Positions 15,759 to 23,462 of a stretch of 64,000 nucleotides of DNA are shown piece by piece. Below the pieces are notes generated by a model, which had not been told where the DNA came from, searched no databases, and saw nothing but the letters and a program-made list of their open reading frames with translations. Origin of the DNA: Paenibacillus profundus (GTDB lineage: Bacteria; Bacillota; Bacilli; Paenibacillales; Paenibacillaceae); the NCBI RefSeq assembly GCF_021369635.1, contig NZ_JAJNBZ010000008.1, positions 1 to 64,000 of the forward strand, given 5' to 3'. Positions within the stretch are counted from its first letter, which is position 1, and each line of letters opens with the position of its first letter. The position numbers and the translations under genes were made by a program.

Positions 15759-17450
15759 CTATGACATGGGCAACATGTTCACTTTGCGTTGATGAAGATT
15801 CTTTAAGCCGTATATAATCAGCACCGGCAGTATCAAGTATAGCGCGCCGAGCGTCGAGCCAGACACGGTTCCTCCCAGTAAGTAAGACATGCTCATCAGC
15901 AAATTATCCAGCATGAGGTGGGCGAACAATGCGGTCCAGAAGCCGTGCCTCAGCATGATGTACAAGAATATAAAACCCATAATCAACAGTTCAACCGGCC
16001 GGGAGTAGAACGGGAATATCGGATAAGTGACATGTCCGAAAGCCCAGATGAGCGTCGGGATGAGACCAGCTATCCATGGATTTCTCACCCAGCGCTGCAA
16101 CAGTCCCGTGCCGAACCAGCGATAGACGCCTTCTTCCGATATCGCAGCCATCCAAGCGAGCAGAGGATAAAGCGCCGGCAGCCTCAAGTTAAGCGGAGAC
16201 TGTGATGCATCTGTCGTCGACCATGCGCCAAATCCCGTCTCCAAGGCGGCGAAGATAAACGTCTGCACTCCAAGCAAGAGCCCTGCATAGACCGTGCCGA
16301 GCCAGAAGGCACGGGGCAGCACTGTACCGAACTCCGGACTGCTCCAGGTGGGCATCAAGCGCCGATGCTTAGACTGATCCCACAAGCGTGTGCCTGCTAG
16401 CAAGGAGAAATAGAGCACCACTCCCTGAAGCACTGTAATTCCGCCTTGGACGATCAAAGCGTACTCCATACGGATCTGTGCGGCAGGCACCCCGAATTGA
16501 AGCGAGATGAGGCCAGGCAGCAGGTTCCAGATATGAAGCAGGGAGATTCCGCATGAGACGATGGACAGTGTGATTATCGTACCGGAGCGGAATCGGATAA
16601 GCTTGCGGTAACGAATGCACGCGACGAGCGCGAGAATGCTGAGCAGCAACGACATCCATGTATAACCAATTTTATAAATGGACGAAGCGGTGGCGGTCTG
16701 CTGCAATTCCTCTGTTTTATAGCTTAGCGGCACCTCCCATACTGGCTTGGCTGTGACGACGTCGTTGTTGTGAAAGTGTACGACGAAGTCAAGCGTTGCG
16801 CCGCCAACTTTGGCTTTGGGCACCGTGACCCGCATTTCGTCCTTGCTGTTCAAGCTTTCTTGCTGAATGTTCAACTCGGATGATGACCAGCCCAATTGTT
16901 TTATGGTCTGTTCCGCCACGGCGCGATAGTCTAACGTTCGGGAGACGACGGAGTCATCCGCGGCAGTTGCCGGGCGTCCGGTGAAATTGAAGCCGATAAT
17001 CTGGCCGTTCGTCATGTTGACATCGATGCTCAACACATCAGGGCGGCCTCCACGTACAACGGAGAGCAGGACTTGATACCTATCGTACGGAGCCTTGCGG
17101 CTCCAAGGCTGGAAGGCTTCCGTCAAACGCTCCTTGCTGATATATCCAGCCAGCGTGGAATCCGTCTGATACACGACTGTCGGGTCAGCACTTCGCATCG
17201 TCAGTTCGGATCGCCAAGACTGCTGCTTCATGTACTGAATCGCCTTGTCGGCCGCCTCCGTCTTCGTAATCATTGAGACCTGTGCGCCTTCCTCCGGGCT
17301 CACCTCGAATTGCAGTAAGGGAATAATAACCTGCACGGTGAGAAACACTATGAACCCAACGATGGAAGCAATAAGTAAAGACTTGGTTATGTAATAAGAA
17401 GGTGCAGCCTGATTATGAGCATCATGGTGTGCTTGATGGGTAAAAGACAT
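15759..17450 (-). CDS. CPBP-family intramembrane metalloprotease with large ectodomain
   Basis: A 563-residue membrane protein. One membrane segment lies at about residues 27-47, followed by a ~210-residue soluble region and then about eight further segments. The C-terminal part carries the CPBP (CAAX protease/Abi) motifs in order: SEEGVYRWFG (E-E-x3-R), FGHVTYP and HLMLDN, whose Glu and His residues should bind zinc. The soluble region contains two similar units (around AADKAIQYMKQQSW and AVAEQTIKQLGW) that look like PepSY-type repeats. Start ATG 17450 has GGAGGAAAAAAG upstream. Divergent from the ktr locus. Substrate unknown; most Abi proteins are shorter, and the sensor-like ectodomain is unusual. 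Confidence 0.8.
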   Translation of the reverse strand: MSFTHQAHHDAHNQAAPSYYITKSLLIASIVGFIVFLTVQVIIPLLQFEVSPEEGAQVSMITKTEAADKAIQYMKQQSWRSELTMRSADPTVVYQTDSTLAGYISKERLTEAFQPWSRKAPYDRYQVLLSVVRGGRPDVLSIDVNMTNGQIIGFNFTGRPATAADDSVVSRTLDYRAVAEQTIKQLGWSSSELNIQQESLNSKDEMRVTVPKAKVGGATLDFVVHFHNNDVVTAKPVWEVPLSYKTEELQQTATASSIYKIGYTWMSLLLSILALVACIRYRKLIRFRSGTIITLSIVSCGISLLHIWNLLPGLISLQFGVPAAQIRMEYALIVQGGITVLQGVVLYFSLLAGTRLWDQSKHRRLMPTWSSPEFGTVLPRAFWLGTVYAGLLLGVQTFIFAALETGFGAWSTTDASQSPLNLRLPALYPLLAWMAAISEEGVYRWFGTGLLQRWVRNPWIAGLIPTLIWAFGHVTYPIFPFYSRPVELLIMGFIFLYIMLRHGFWTALFAHLMLDNLLMSMSYLLGGTVSGSTLGALYLILPVLIIYGLKNLHQRKVNMLPMS

Positions 17451-17651
17451 CTTTTTTCCTCCATTTAGTCGTATATACGCAGTTCTCTTTTATTATTGTA
17501 TCCACTTCATTTGTGTAAAGTCCAGCAGAGGAATGAAGCTACGCCTTGATAATGAAAGAGTTCTCGATACATTTCAAGAAAATGGGGTTTTGTAAGCGCT
17601 ATTTAACGTTATTTTTCAGCCTATTCAACTGAATTTGTTCGATCTTTGACT

Positions 17652-17680
17652 TTGTGCGCGAGTAGGGAAACGTATATAAT
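17652..17680 (+). promoter_or_regulatory. Promoter of the ktrBA leader
   Basis: A perfect TATAAT (17675-17680) with a weak TTGTGC -35 at 17-base spacing (17652-17657); a TTGACT at 17646 is too far away (23 bases). The riboswitch begins about 20 bases downstream. Confidence 0.5.
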
Positions 17681-17695
17681 CTCGTTATGAATTGC

Positions 17696-17850
17696 ATACA
17701 TGCCGAGTTTCGTCAATGTACGAAAGCGGGGGAACCGATTAATGGGGTGAATTTCGCGTATGACGGGTCATAAGAACCGTCTGCGAATAGGGCAGCCTGA
17801 ACGTGCCCGAATCCGTCAGCTAACCTCGTAGGCAAGTGCGTCAGGATACC
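17696..17850 (+). ncRNA. c-di-AMP riboswitch (ydaO/yuaA type)
   Basis: The leader contains the conserved blocks of the ydaO class in the right order: GCCGAGTTTCGTC near 17702, AAGCGGGGGAACC at 17724-17736, GGGGTGAATTT at 17744-17754, a variable hairpin with GGGTC...GAACC, and CCCGAATCCGTCAGCTAACC at 17807-17826 followed by TCGTAGGC. In Bacillota this class binds c-di-AMP and switches off K+ importers and wall hydrolases. Here it precedes a KtrB-type K+ channel gene, a known target, and is followed by a terminator. Confidence 0.9.
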
Positions 17851-17856
17851 AGCGAT

Positions 17857-17882
17857 AGCATTGGATTTCCAGTGCTTTTTTT
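17857..17882 (+). terminator. Expression-platform terminator of the c-di-AMP riboswitch
   Basis: AGCATTGGA pairs with TCCAGTGCT (one G-U pair) over a TT loop and is followed by six T residues. It sits between the aptamer and the ktrB ribosome site, as expected for an OFF switch in high c-di-AMP. Confidence 0.85.
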
Positions 17883-17908
17883 CGTGGACAAAAAGAGGTG
17901 ACACCCCC

Positions 17909-19267
17909 TTGAAGCTTTCAAGGAAAAACAGGATTTTACATTTAACGCCGTCACGCATACTTGTCGTTGGATTTGCATTAATTATTTTATTAGGCGCATT
18001 TCTGCTTATGCTGCCGATATCAAATTCCAACGGACAGCCGCTGTCTTTTGTTGATGCGTTTTTCACAGCAACATCAGCAACCTGCGTGACCGGGCTAGTT
18101 GTGGTCGATACAGGCACCAGCTTTACGGTGTTCGGGCAAGTGGTCATTATGCTGCTCATTCAAGTCGGCGGGCTTGGCTTCATGACGATGGCGACGTTGT
18201 TCGCGCTTGCTTTTAAAAAAAAAATTTCGTTAAAGGAACGTCTTATTTTACAAGAAGCGCTTAATCAAGGCAGCATGGAGGGAATTGTCCGCCTTATCCG
18301 CAAGGTGCTGCTGTTTGCCTTCTGTATCGAAGGAACCGCCGCCATTCTGTTTGCGACGCGTTGGGCGTTCGACCTGCCACTCGGACAAGCCATTTATTTC
18401 GGGATATTCCATGCGGTGTCATTGTTCAACAATGCCGGATTCGACCTGTTCGGTTCGGTGTACGGACCGTTCTCCAGCTTAACGAGCTATGTGGGAGATC
18501 CGGTCATTAATACAGTGGCTATGTTGCTCATCGTACTGGGCGGGATTGGCTTTATCGTATTGTCCGATGTAGTGGATTATCGCCGTACCCGCAAATTGTC
18601 GCTGCATACGAAGATTGTTTTGACAATGACCGGACTTCTTATTGTTATCGGCACAGTCGTTATATTCATATTTGAATTTACCAATACACGCACGCTCGCC
18701 GGTTTAAGCGGGTGGGAGCAGTTCTGGGCTTCTTTGTTCCAGTCTGTCAGCCCGCGTACGGCCGGCGCGAATACCATCGATATCGGCGCCATGCGCCAAG
18801 CTTCCCAGTTTTTTATGATCATACTAATGTTTATTGGGGCTTCACCCGGTTCAACCGGGGGAGGGATCAAGACAACGACGTTCGCCATTCTTGTCGGCGC
18901 GGTCATTACGATGATTCGGGGAAAAGAGGATATCGTCATCTATCGCTATCGCTTGGCGAAGGACAGAATATTCAAAGCCGTTACATTGACCTTGTTGGCA
19001 TTATTCCTGGTCATTATGGTCTCGATGATATTATCGACGACAGAGGACCATCCGTTCCTTATGATTTTGTTCGAGACGACGTCTGCCTTCGGCACGGTCG
19101 GCTTGACAATGGGCTTAACGACGGATTTGACCGATTTCGGCAAGGTGCTTCTATGTTTGACGATGTTTGCCGGGCGATTGGGGCCGATAACGCTGGCCTA
19201 TGCGCTCGGACCGAAGAGCGAGCGGGAACTGTACCGCCATCCGGAAGGCAAGATTACGATAGGGTAA
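17909..19267 (+). CDS. ktrB: KtrB-type potassium uptake channel subunit
   Basis: A 452-residue membrane protein of the TrkH/KtrB/HKT superfamily, with four M1-P-M2 repeats. Selectivity-filter regions are seen around TATSATCVTGL, LFNNAGFDLFG, SPRTAGANTID and SAFGTVGLTMG; each supplies a filter glycine. The gating loop in the third M2 region has the small-residue run GASPGSTGGGIKTTT. Together with KtrA it makes a Na+-dependent K+ importer for osmotic adaptation. TTG 17909 is the start, with GAGGTG eight bases upstream; the longer frame would begin within the terminator. Control by c-di-AMP follows from the riboswitch in front. Confidence 0.93.
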   Translation: MKLSRKNRILHLTPSRILVVGFALIILLGAFLLMLPISNSNGQPLSFVDAFFTATSATCVTGLVVVDTGTSFTVFGQVVIMLLIQVGGLGFMTMATLFALAFKKKISLKERLILQEALNQGSMEGIVRLIRKVLLFAFCIEGTAAILFATRWAFDLPLGQAIYFGIFHAVSLFNNAGFDLFGSVYGPFSSLTSYVGDPVINTVAMLLIVLGGIGFIVLSDVVDYRRTRKLSLHTKIVLTMTGLLIVIGTVVIFIFEFTNTRTLAGLSGWEQFWASLFQSVSPRTAGANTIDIGAMRQASQFFMIILMFIGASPGSTGGGIKTTTFAILVGAVITMIRGKEDIVIYRYRLAKDRIFKAVTLTLLALFLVIMVSMILSTTEDHPFLMILFETTSAFGTVGLTMGLTTDLTDFGKVLLCLTMFAGRLGPITLAYALGPKSERELYRHPEGKITIG

Positions 19268-19305
19268 ATAGAGAATAGTAATGGATGAAGGAGTTAATAG
19301 CTATT

Positions 19306-19974
19306 ATGGAGTTGCAGCAGTTTGCAGTAGTCGGGATGGGACGATTCGGATCGAGCCTTGCCAAGGAACTAGTCAGATTAGGACATCAAGTGCTGGGCAT
19401 CGATAAAGATGAAGAGGTAGTTGCGGATATGACGGGCATGGTGACCCATGCCGTCGTGGCGGATGCGACGGATGAAGATGTGCTCCGCTCGCTCGGCATT
19501 CGCAACTTTGATTGCGCCATTGTTGCGATTGGCGATGACATCCAGACGAGCATCCTGGTCAGTATTCAGATGAAGGAGCTTGGCGTCAAGAAGGTAGTCG
19601 CCAAGGCGCTGTCTGACCTGCATGGCCGCGTGCTTGAGCGGCTTGACGTAGATCGGGTTATTTATCCCGAACGAGACATGGGAATCCGCGTTGCCCATCA
19701 GCTTGTGTCTCCGAATTTGCTCGATTATATCGAGCTGTCGAAGGAGTATACGATTGCTGAGCTCAGTGTACCCGGCTGCATGCAGGGGATGTCGCTGAAG
19801 GAATTGAACCCGCGGGCCAGATTCGGCTGCAGCATCGTCGCGCTCAACAAGCCGGAAGGCATCATTATCGCCCCGTCGGCCGAGGCTGTCCTAGATGAGC
19901 GGGACATTATGGTCATGATCGGAACCAACAATCAAATTGAGGATTTCGAAGAATCGATTATGTTGAAAAAATAA
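19306..19974 (+). CDS. ktrA: KtrA potassium uptake regulatory subunit
   Basis: A 222-residue cytosolic protein, exactly the usual length, with an RCK_N Rossmann domain (VVGMGRFGSSLA at residues 8-19, acidic D at the end of the second strand in GIDKDEE) and an RCK_C domain (from about residue 135, ELSVPGCMQGMSLKEL). KtrA octamers bind ATP/ADP and gate KtrB; the RCK_C domain binds c-di-AMP in characterised Bacillota, so the second messenger may act on both RNA and protein here. The start is ATG 19306 with GGAG twelve bases upstream; a further ATG at 19285 is possible but gives a non-standard N-terminus. It begins 38 bases after ktrB. Confidence 0.93.
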   Translation: MELQQFAVVGMGRFGSSLAKELVRLGHQVLGIDKDEEVVADMTGMVTHAVVADATDEDVLRSLGIRNFDCAIVAIGDDIQTSILVSIQMKELGVKKVVAKALSDLHGRVLERLDVDRVIYPERDMGIRVAHQLVSPNLLDYIELSKEYTIAELSVPGCMQGMSLKELNPRARFGCSIVALNKPEGIIIAPSAEAVLDERDIMVMIGTNNQIEDFEESIMLKK

Positions 19975-19979
19975 AGAAC

Positions 19980-20035
19980 ACGCCGCCTGTTTGCCCGTCC
20001 ATTGACGGAGTTAAGCGGGCGGCGTTTTATTTATC
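19980..20035 (+). terminator. Terminator of ktrBA
   Basis: CGCCGCC...GCCCG pairs with CGGGCGGCG, with a small inner GTCC/GGA hairpin, followed by TTTTATTT. Confidence 0.7.
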
Positions 20036-20053
20036 TATAGGATACACAAGCTG

Positions 20054-20422
20054 TCACTCCTGTATTTTCAAAATCATGTTGGCAAGCTCTTGCTTGTCAA
20101 TTTCCAATGCTCTCGCTTCCTGAAGAATGCGCGGCAGCTCGACCTCTGCGAACTGGGCGCGGCGTTTCTCGCGCACGAGACGCTTCGCTCCTTGGCGCAC
20201 GAACATTCCCACACCTCTTTTCTTGTACAATATGCCTTCGTCTACAAGCAAATTAATGCCTTTGGCAGCCGTGGCTGGATTGATTTGCAGCACTTTGGCG
20301 AATTGATTGGTGGAAGGCACTTGGCCTTCTTCCTCTACGGCACCGCTCAATATGTCATTTGCAATCATGTCGGCGATTTGCAAATAGATCGATTTGGACT
20401 CATCCAACAGCAATGGATTCAC
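20054..20422 (-). CDS. GntR-family regulator, YtrA subfamily
   Basis: A 122-residue protein with an N-terminal winged helix (SIYLQIADMIANDILSGAV, then VPSTNQFAKVLQINPATAAKG as the recognition part) and only a short helical C-terminal tail of ~45 residues. This is the layout of the YtrA subfamily, small regulators that normally repress an ABC transporter operon next to them. Here no transporter lies next to it: the neighbours are ktrA (convergent) and a zinc-ribbon membrane protein gene. The start ATG at 20422 has AGGTG-type pairing upstream. It is therefore an orphan with an unknown target. Confidence 0.8.
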   Translation of the reverse strand: MNPLLLDESKSIYLQIADMIANDILSGAVEEEGQVPSTNQFAKVLQINPATAAKGINLLVDEGILYKKRGVGMFVRQGAKRLVREKRRAQFAEVELPRILQEARALEIDKQELANMILKIQE

Positions 20423-20532
20423 CTCGTTTCGTCCGGTTATCGTACTTACTCCATGCCGTATGCGCGGGCAAGCATTATTTCATGACCGCATTGGTTCATT
20501 ACTCATGTAACTAACTATAGTTTCTGAAAATG

Positions 20533-20564
20533 AAAAAAGCAAGAGGCGCGATAACGCCTCTTGC
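20533..20564 (-). terminator. Terminator of the zinc-ribbon membrane protein gene
   Basis: On the minus strand GCAAGAGGCG-ttatcg-CGCCTCTTGC is a perfect 10-bp stem followed by TTTTTTC. Confidence 0.8.
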
Positions 20565-20605
20565 CTGCAGCTTGCCATTGCAACCGTCTGCCGGCAAGGC
20601 AGCTG

Positions 20606-21442
20606 TTACAGAAAAATCTTCGTTAAAATGAGCAGCAGCACGAAGTAAAGGGCGATGCTGCTTGCGACGTACAAAAACCGGTTGTCGCGCGTCACTTCCG
20701 CCTGCTCCATCGTCTCGGATACCGTCATGATGACGGAGGTGAACCAGACGATGCCCGCGATCGCGAGCGACAGGGAAGTGAAGCTGATGAGCATCATGAG
20801 GAAGGCGACCAAGTAGGCCGGACCGTAGGGCATTTGCATCGCAGCCAAACGGACGAGGAACGTCTTCACGTCCGAACGCTGCACGCCCTTCCAGCGGCTG
20901 ACGAGCCAGAGCGCGCCGAACAAGGCGGCGAGCGTAATAATGTAAAGCAAGACGAGCTTGATAAATAAACCGATAGACTCACCTGCGTTTAGATAAGCGC
21001 CGAAAGGATTAAGCATGGACATGAGACCGCTAAATATGCTAAAAGCGAACAAGGCGAAGCCAATTGCCGAAGCCGCCACTGCAATGACGCCGTACAGCCA
21101 GTCGGAGGCTGGCTGTAGAGCAGAGGCTTCCGTCGGATGCTTCATCAATTGAACGACGCGCTTCATATCAAAAGCTGATTCGCGCTTGGCTCCGAATGAA
21201 GCCCCGCCGTACGAATTGGAACCATTCGCGTCCAATGGTTGGTTAGGCACTTGGCCCGGAGCCGCATAAGGTGCCGAAGCGTCCATCGCTCCAGCAGCGG
21301 CGGCTGTCTCCCGGTGACTGGCGATTTCTTGGCGGACTGCCGATTCCTTCTGATCGGAAGTGCCGCTTAAGGCTGCCTCCTTGGAGCAGGTGTGGGGCTC
21401 ATGCTCATCCAACTTCTCCCCACAACGGTTGCATACATCCAT
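20606..21442 (-). CDS. Zinc-ribbon membrane protein of unknown function
   Basis: A 278-residue protein. It begins with a treble-clef-like zinc ribbon (CNRCGEKLDEHEPHTC, four potential ligands), then a low-complexity Ala/Ser/Pro linker to about residue 95, then about five membrane segments between residues 115 and 275. The membrane half has the appearance of Yip1/DUF-type families found widely in Paenibacillus, but I cannot name it. The start ATG 21442 has GGAGG upstream. It has its own terminator. There is no operon partner. Confidence 0.6.
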   Translation of the reverse strand: MDVCNRCGEKLDEHEPHTCSKEAALSGTSDQKESAVRQEIASHRETAAAAGAMDASAPYAAPGQVPNQPLDANGSNSYGGASFGAKRESAFDMKRVVQLMKHPTEASALQPASDWLYGVIAVAASAIGFALFAFSIFSGLMSMLNPFGAYLNAGESIGLFIKLVLLYIITLAALFGALWLVSRWKGVQRSDVKTFLVRLAAMQMPYGPAYLVAFLMMLISFTSLSLAIAGIVWFTSVIMTVSETMEQAEVTRDNRFLYVASSIALYFVLLLILTKIFL

Positions 21443-21523
21443 CTAACATCATCCTCCTGAAACCCCTAGATTAGCAAAGTTTACTTTTTTCTTTTTCTAT
21501 TTTAATTTCGACAGCAAATGACA

Positions 21524-22438
21524 TTATTCCTTCTTGAAAATGTGATTCCATGTCGTCGCCGCCTGCGTCGTTTCTTCAATGAACCGTTTGGCCGCATGGC
21601 TTAAGGCGGCTTGCTCGGCGTATACAATAGAAGTGATGCGTTCGGTTTGCTTCAGCTCTTTTAAATGAATGGCGACCAATTTATTGTCCTGCAGCCATTC
21701 TGAGCGCAGATACGACTTCGGCAGCAGTGCAGCGGCATGGCTCGTCGACAGCAGCCGCACGATCGCCTCGAATGAATCGATCTCCATCCGGATATCCGGC
21801 ATGATGCGATAGCGGCGGAACAGATCGTCGATGAGCTTGCGGTACCAGGAGCCTTTGGAGAACAGCAGCATCGGCAAGCCGTTCAAGCGGGCCATCGACC
21901 AGTCGCGGCAGTCTGCCAAGTCATGATTTTGCGGCAGCACCAGCTGCAAATGGTCTGCAAACAGCGGGATGCATATGAGGCCTGGTTCACGTATGGCATC
22001 AGCTACGAGCCCTAGATCAACCGATTGCTCGCGTACCTGAGAGACAATTTCGTGGGTCTTGCCTGTTACGGCTTTTACGTTAGCTTCCGGATGCTTTTTC
22101 ACAAATAAGGAAACAAACAGCGGCAGCGTCGTCTGCAGTGTCGTTAAGCTGGCGCCTATCGTGACGGTAGCATGTCCTTCCGCCTTGTAATCGGCGATAG
22201 ACTTCAAGAAATCGAGCTGGCGGTTGCGGATGTCAAGCGCGAATTCATAAGTAACCTGGCCGACGCGCGTCAGTTCGAGCCGTTTGCCGTTCCGAATAAA
22301 CAAATCGACACCGAGCTCCGCTTCGAGCTTCGCAATCTGGCGGGACAGAGCAGGCTGAGATATGTTTAGCCGTTTGGATGCTTGATTTAGACTGGTCAAC
22401 TCGACGACCGATGCAAAGGACTCTAACAAATCCAACAT
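21524..22438 (-). CDS. LysR-family transcriptional regulator divergent from sdhCAB
   Basis: A 304-residue LTTR: winged helix-turn-helix at residues ~1-60 (SLNQASKRLNISQPALSRQI), linker helix, then the periplasmic-binding-protein-like effector domain (VTIGASLTTLQTTLPLF, VDLGLVADAI, HAAALLPKSYL). ATG 22438 follows GGGAGG. It is transcribed away from the succinate dehydrogenase operon with a 333-base gap, the typical layout for an LTTR that regulates its divergent neighbour. Regulation of sdh is an inference; the effector is unknown. Confidence 0.85.
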   Translation of the reverse strand: MLDLLESFASVVELTSLNQASKRLNISQPALSRQIAKLEAELGVDLFIRNGKRLELTRVGQVTYEFALDIRNRQLDFLKSIADYKAEGHATVTIGASLTTLQTTLPLFVSLFVKKHPEANVKAVTGKTHEIVSQVREQSVDLGLVADAIREPGLICIPLFADHLQLVLPQNHDLADCRDWSMARLNGLPMLLFSKGSWYRKLIDDLFRRYRIMPDIRMEIDSFEAIVRLLSTSHAAALLPKSYLRSEWLQDNKLVAIHLKELKQTERITSIVYAEQAALSHAAKRFIEETTQAATTWNHIFKKE

Positions 22439-22644
22439 ATTCTGAGACCTCCCATTTCATAAATAATATGAAAATGCAAATTGTCAATGATCTCACACTT
22501 ATGCGATTTAGTTATAAAAATTATAATAATATTGCAATTCCATTATAAGCAAAAAAGGAGTAACATGGAAGTGTCACAAGTTGTTCACATTACGAGGAAG
22601 CGGTTACAAGGGCTACGCATGAGCGCTGTCGAAGGAAGCAACAA

Positions 22645-22663
22645 CAGGGTTTTGCAGCCCTGA
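22645..22663 (+). other. Small hairpin in the sdh upstream region
   Basis: CAGGG-ttttgcag-CCCTG followed by ATAAAAAAG, 19 bases before the sdhC -35. It may insulate the promoter or be part of regulator binding. The rest of the 22439-22771 gap shows only the sdhC promoter and ribosome site. Confidence 0.3.
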
Positions 22664-22681
22664 TAAAAAAGTGACAAAATG

Positions 22682-22710
22682 TTGACGCTTTCGACAGGCA
22701 CAGGTAAAAT
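22682..22710 (+). promoter_or_regulatory. SigA promoter of sdhCAB
   Basis: TTGACG (22682-22687), a 17-base spacer and TAAAAT (22705-22710), 61 bases upstream of the sdhC start codon. Confidence 0.75.
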
Positions 22711-22771
22711 GAGGATGTTTCATTACCAAAATCTACATGGATGCAAAATGGAAAGGGGAAACGGCACGCTT

Positions 22772-23446
22772 ATGAAACGAGGTTATTTTTACTCGCGGAA
22801 GTTGCACTCGCTTCTAGGGGTTATCCCGCTTGGGTTCTTTCTTATTACTCACATGATATCCAACTACTCCGCATACGAGGGCGGAAGGGAATCGTTCCAA
22901 GACAAAGTCGCATTAATCAACGGTTTGCCGCTGGTGTTTTTCATGGAAATGTTCTTCATTTGGCTTCCGCTTCTGTATCACGGTGTGTACGGCCTGTATA
23001 TCGCATACACGGCCCGCAACAATGTGGGGAATTACAATTATGGACGTAATGTCGCTTTTCTGATGCAGCGCATTACCGGTGTGATCACGTTTATCTTCGT
23101 GACATGGCACGTTTACGAGACGAGGGTGCAGGTGGCGCTAGGCAACATTACCCATGAAGAGCTCGGCTCTCATATGAACAGCATCGTTACGCAGCCAATG
23201 ATGTTCATCATCTATCTGATTGGAGTCGTTGCGGCATCGTATCACTTTGCGAACGGCATGTGGGCGTTCCTGGTCAGTTGGGGTATCACGGTCGGACCGC
23301 GCTCACAAGCCATTTCTGCTAAAATTTGCATGGGCCTGTTCGTGCTCATGTCCACGCTGTTCGTGCTTGCGCTATTCGCCTTCCGGGGGAAAGAGTTCGA
23401 AGCATCTGCAGCAGCGATACATTCGTTAGTTACCATCATCGGTTAA
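22772..23446 (+). CDS. sdhC: Succinate dehydrogenase cytochrome b558 subunit
   Basis: A 224-residue membrane anchor with five membrane segments and haem-ligand histidines in HSLLGVIPLG, THMISNYSA, YHGVYGLYIA, TWHVYE and YHFANGMWAF, the pattern of the two-haem Bacillus-type SdhC. It carries electrons between the SdhAB head and menaquinone. ATG 22772 has AAAGGGGA twelve bases upstream and a good SigA promoter; the frame extends to 22679 through the promoter and should not be used. First gene of sdhCAB. Confidence 0.95.
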   Translation: MKRGYFYSRKLHSLLGVIPLGFFLITHMISNYSAYEGGRESFQDKVALINGLPLVFFMEMFFIWLPLLYHGVYGLYIAYTARNNVGNYNYGRNVAFLMQRITGVITFIFVTWHVYETRVQVALGNITHEELGSHMNSIVTQPMMFIIYLIGVVAASYHFANGMWAFLVSWGITVGPRSQAISAKICMGLFVLMSTLFVLALFAFRGKEFEASAAAIHSLVTIIG

Positions 23447-23462
23447 GGGAGAGTGGCGCAAA

